From NCBI GenBank assembly GCA_030147065.1, contig JASLAP010000547.1, positions 1 through 13,460 on the forward strand: a DNA stretch of 13,460 nt, written 5' to 3'. The number at the start of each line of letters is the position of its first letter. The stretch's first letter is position 1. Below, one piece after another: positions 12,908 through 13,460 of the stretch. The position numbers and the translations under genes were made by a program. The notes below the pieces were generated by a model. The model was not told where the DNA came from and searched no databases. It saw only the letters and a program-made list of their open reading frames with translations. The DNA is from Pseudonocardia sp. (lineage in GTDB: Bacteria; Actinomycetota; Actinomycetes; Mycobacteriales; Pseudonocardiaceae).

Positions 12908-13460
12908 TCAGCGCCAGCCCAGCTCCGGGGCGAGGTGGGTGAGCACGCTCTCGACGACGTGGGCGTTGTAGTCCACGCCCAGCTGGTTCGGCACGGTGAG
13001 CAGCAGCGTGTCCGCGGCCGCGATCGCCTCGTCCTCGGCCAGCTCGGCGATCAACTTGTCGGGCTCGCCGGCGTAGGTCTTGCCGAACCGGGCGTTGCCG
13101 CCGTCGAGGAAGCCGACCTGGTCGGTGCTGCCGCGCTGCTGCCAGAACAGCTGCTTGTCGAGGTCATTGACGATCGGGAAGATGCTGCGGCTGACCGAGA
13201 CGCGCGGTTCGCGCTCGTGCCCGGCGGCCTGCCAGGCGTCCCGGTACCGCTGGATCTGCTCGGCCTGCAGCTGGTGGAACGGCACGCCGGTGTCCTCGGA
13301 GAGCAGGGTCGAGCTCATCAGGTTCAGCCCCTGCTCGGCGGTCCACTCCGCGGTCGCCCGGGTGCCGGCGCCCCACCAGATCCGGTCCCGCAGGCCGGGG
13401 GAGTGCGGCTCGATCCGCAGCAGGCCCGGCGGGTTGGGGAACATCGGGCGCGGGTTGGGC
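12908..13460 (-). CDS. LLM-class (luciferase-like) flavin-dependent oxidoreductase, partial
   Basis: The C-terminal 184 residues of a bacterial-luciferase-like monooxygenase; the frame continues past the right edge, so the N-terminal half is outside the window and the ATG at 13444 is internal. Family features: GLRDRIWWGAGTRATAEWTA followed by EQGLNLMSSTLLSEDTGVPF, LQAEQIQRYRDAW, PRVSVSRSIFPIVND, and the C-terminal AAADTLLLTVPNQLGVDYNA with a final LTHLAPELGW. Such TIM-barrel enzymes use FMN or F420 to oxidise or reduce small organic substrates; this subgroup commonly has no known substrate. Its stop is followed at once by a GC-rich hairpin, and the TetR remnant lies tail-to-tail with it. Confidence 0.9.
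   Translation of the reverse strand, partial: PNPRPMFPNPPGLLRIEPHSPGLRDRIWWGAGTRATAEWTAEQGLNLMSSTLLSEDTGVPFHQLQAEQIQRYRDAWQAAGHEREPRVSVSRSIFPIVNDLDKQLFWQQRGSTDQVGFLDGGNARFGKTYAGEPDKLIAELAEDEAIAAADTLLLTVPNQLGVDYNAHVVESVLTHLAPELGWR

Overview
The window is very GC-rich, with strong G/C preference at third codon positions, GTG starts and Shine-Dalgarno-led genes. The protein families (AraC, TetR and ArsR regulators, DUF899, RibD-C/DHFR-like reductases, an F420/FMN luciferase-like oxidoreductase) fit a soil-type actinomycete, perhaps Pseudonocardia-like. The genus is inference; there is no rRNA or marker gene. The region looks accessory: short regulator/effector modules separated by gene fragments, and no housekeeping operon.

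Left end (1-1014): a possible minus-strand gene fragment running off the edge, the tail of a VOC/glyoxalase-like gene, then an intact HIT-family protein (350-817). Next is a divergent AraC regulator/MFS exporter pair (1015-1761 minus, 1831-2997 plus). This pair is bracketed by two imperfect ~48-bp direct repeats (887-934 and 3028-3076), so it looks like a unit that may have arrived or moved as a cassette. From 3077 to 4055 lies a gene graveyard: a PIN/VapC-like tail, a frameshifted membrane-protein remnant on the other strand, and two copies of a hairpin-forming repeat.

Middle (4056-8405): two tandem alpha/beta hydrolases (4056-4883 and 4915-5781) end at a long bidirectional hairpin. Opposite them is a second AraC regulator (5891-6856 minus), divergent from a dihydrofolate-reductase-like (RibD-C) protein (7135-7713). 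That gene overlaps tail-to-tail with a third AraC regulator (7695-8405 minus), which has a perfect 20-bp palindrome upstream.

Right part (8534-13460): a small membrane protein abuts a TetR regulator that has lost its DNA-binding head. Then come a DUF899 thioredoxin-like protein closed by a strong terminator, a possible small hypothetical gene, and a minus-strand operon. The operon joins an ArsR-SRPBCC fusion regulator to a second DHFR-like protein by an ATGA overlap and is apparently driven by a promoter that yields a leaderless mRNA. A second frameshifted TetR tail and the C-terminal part of a luciferase-like oxidoreductase close the window.

The recurring theme is a one-component regulator next to a small reductase, hydrolase or exporter, the usual make-up of a chemical-stress or xenobiotic-response neighbourhood. 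No CRISPR array, tRNA, rRNA or intact transposase was seen. I found no clear-cut new defence or biosynthetic system; the most notable items are the repeat-flanked exporter cassette, the leaderless ArsR-SRPBCC/DHFR-like operon, the beheaded TetR genes and the palindromic sites.
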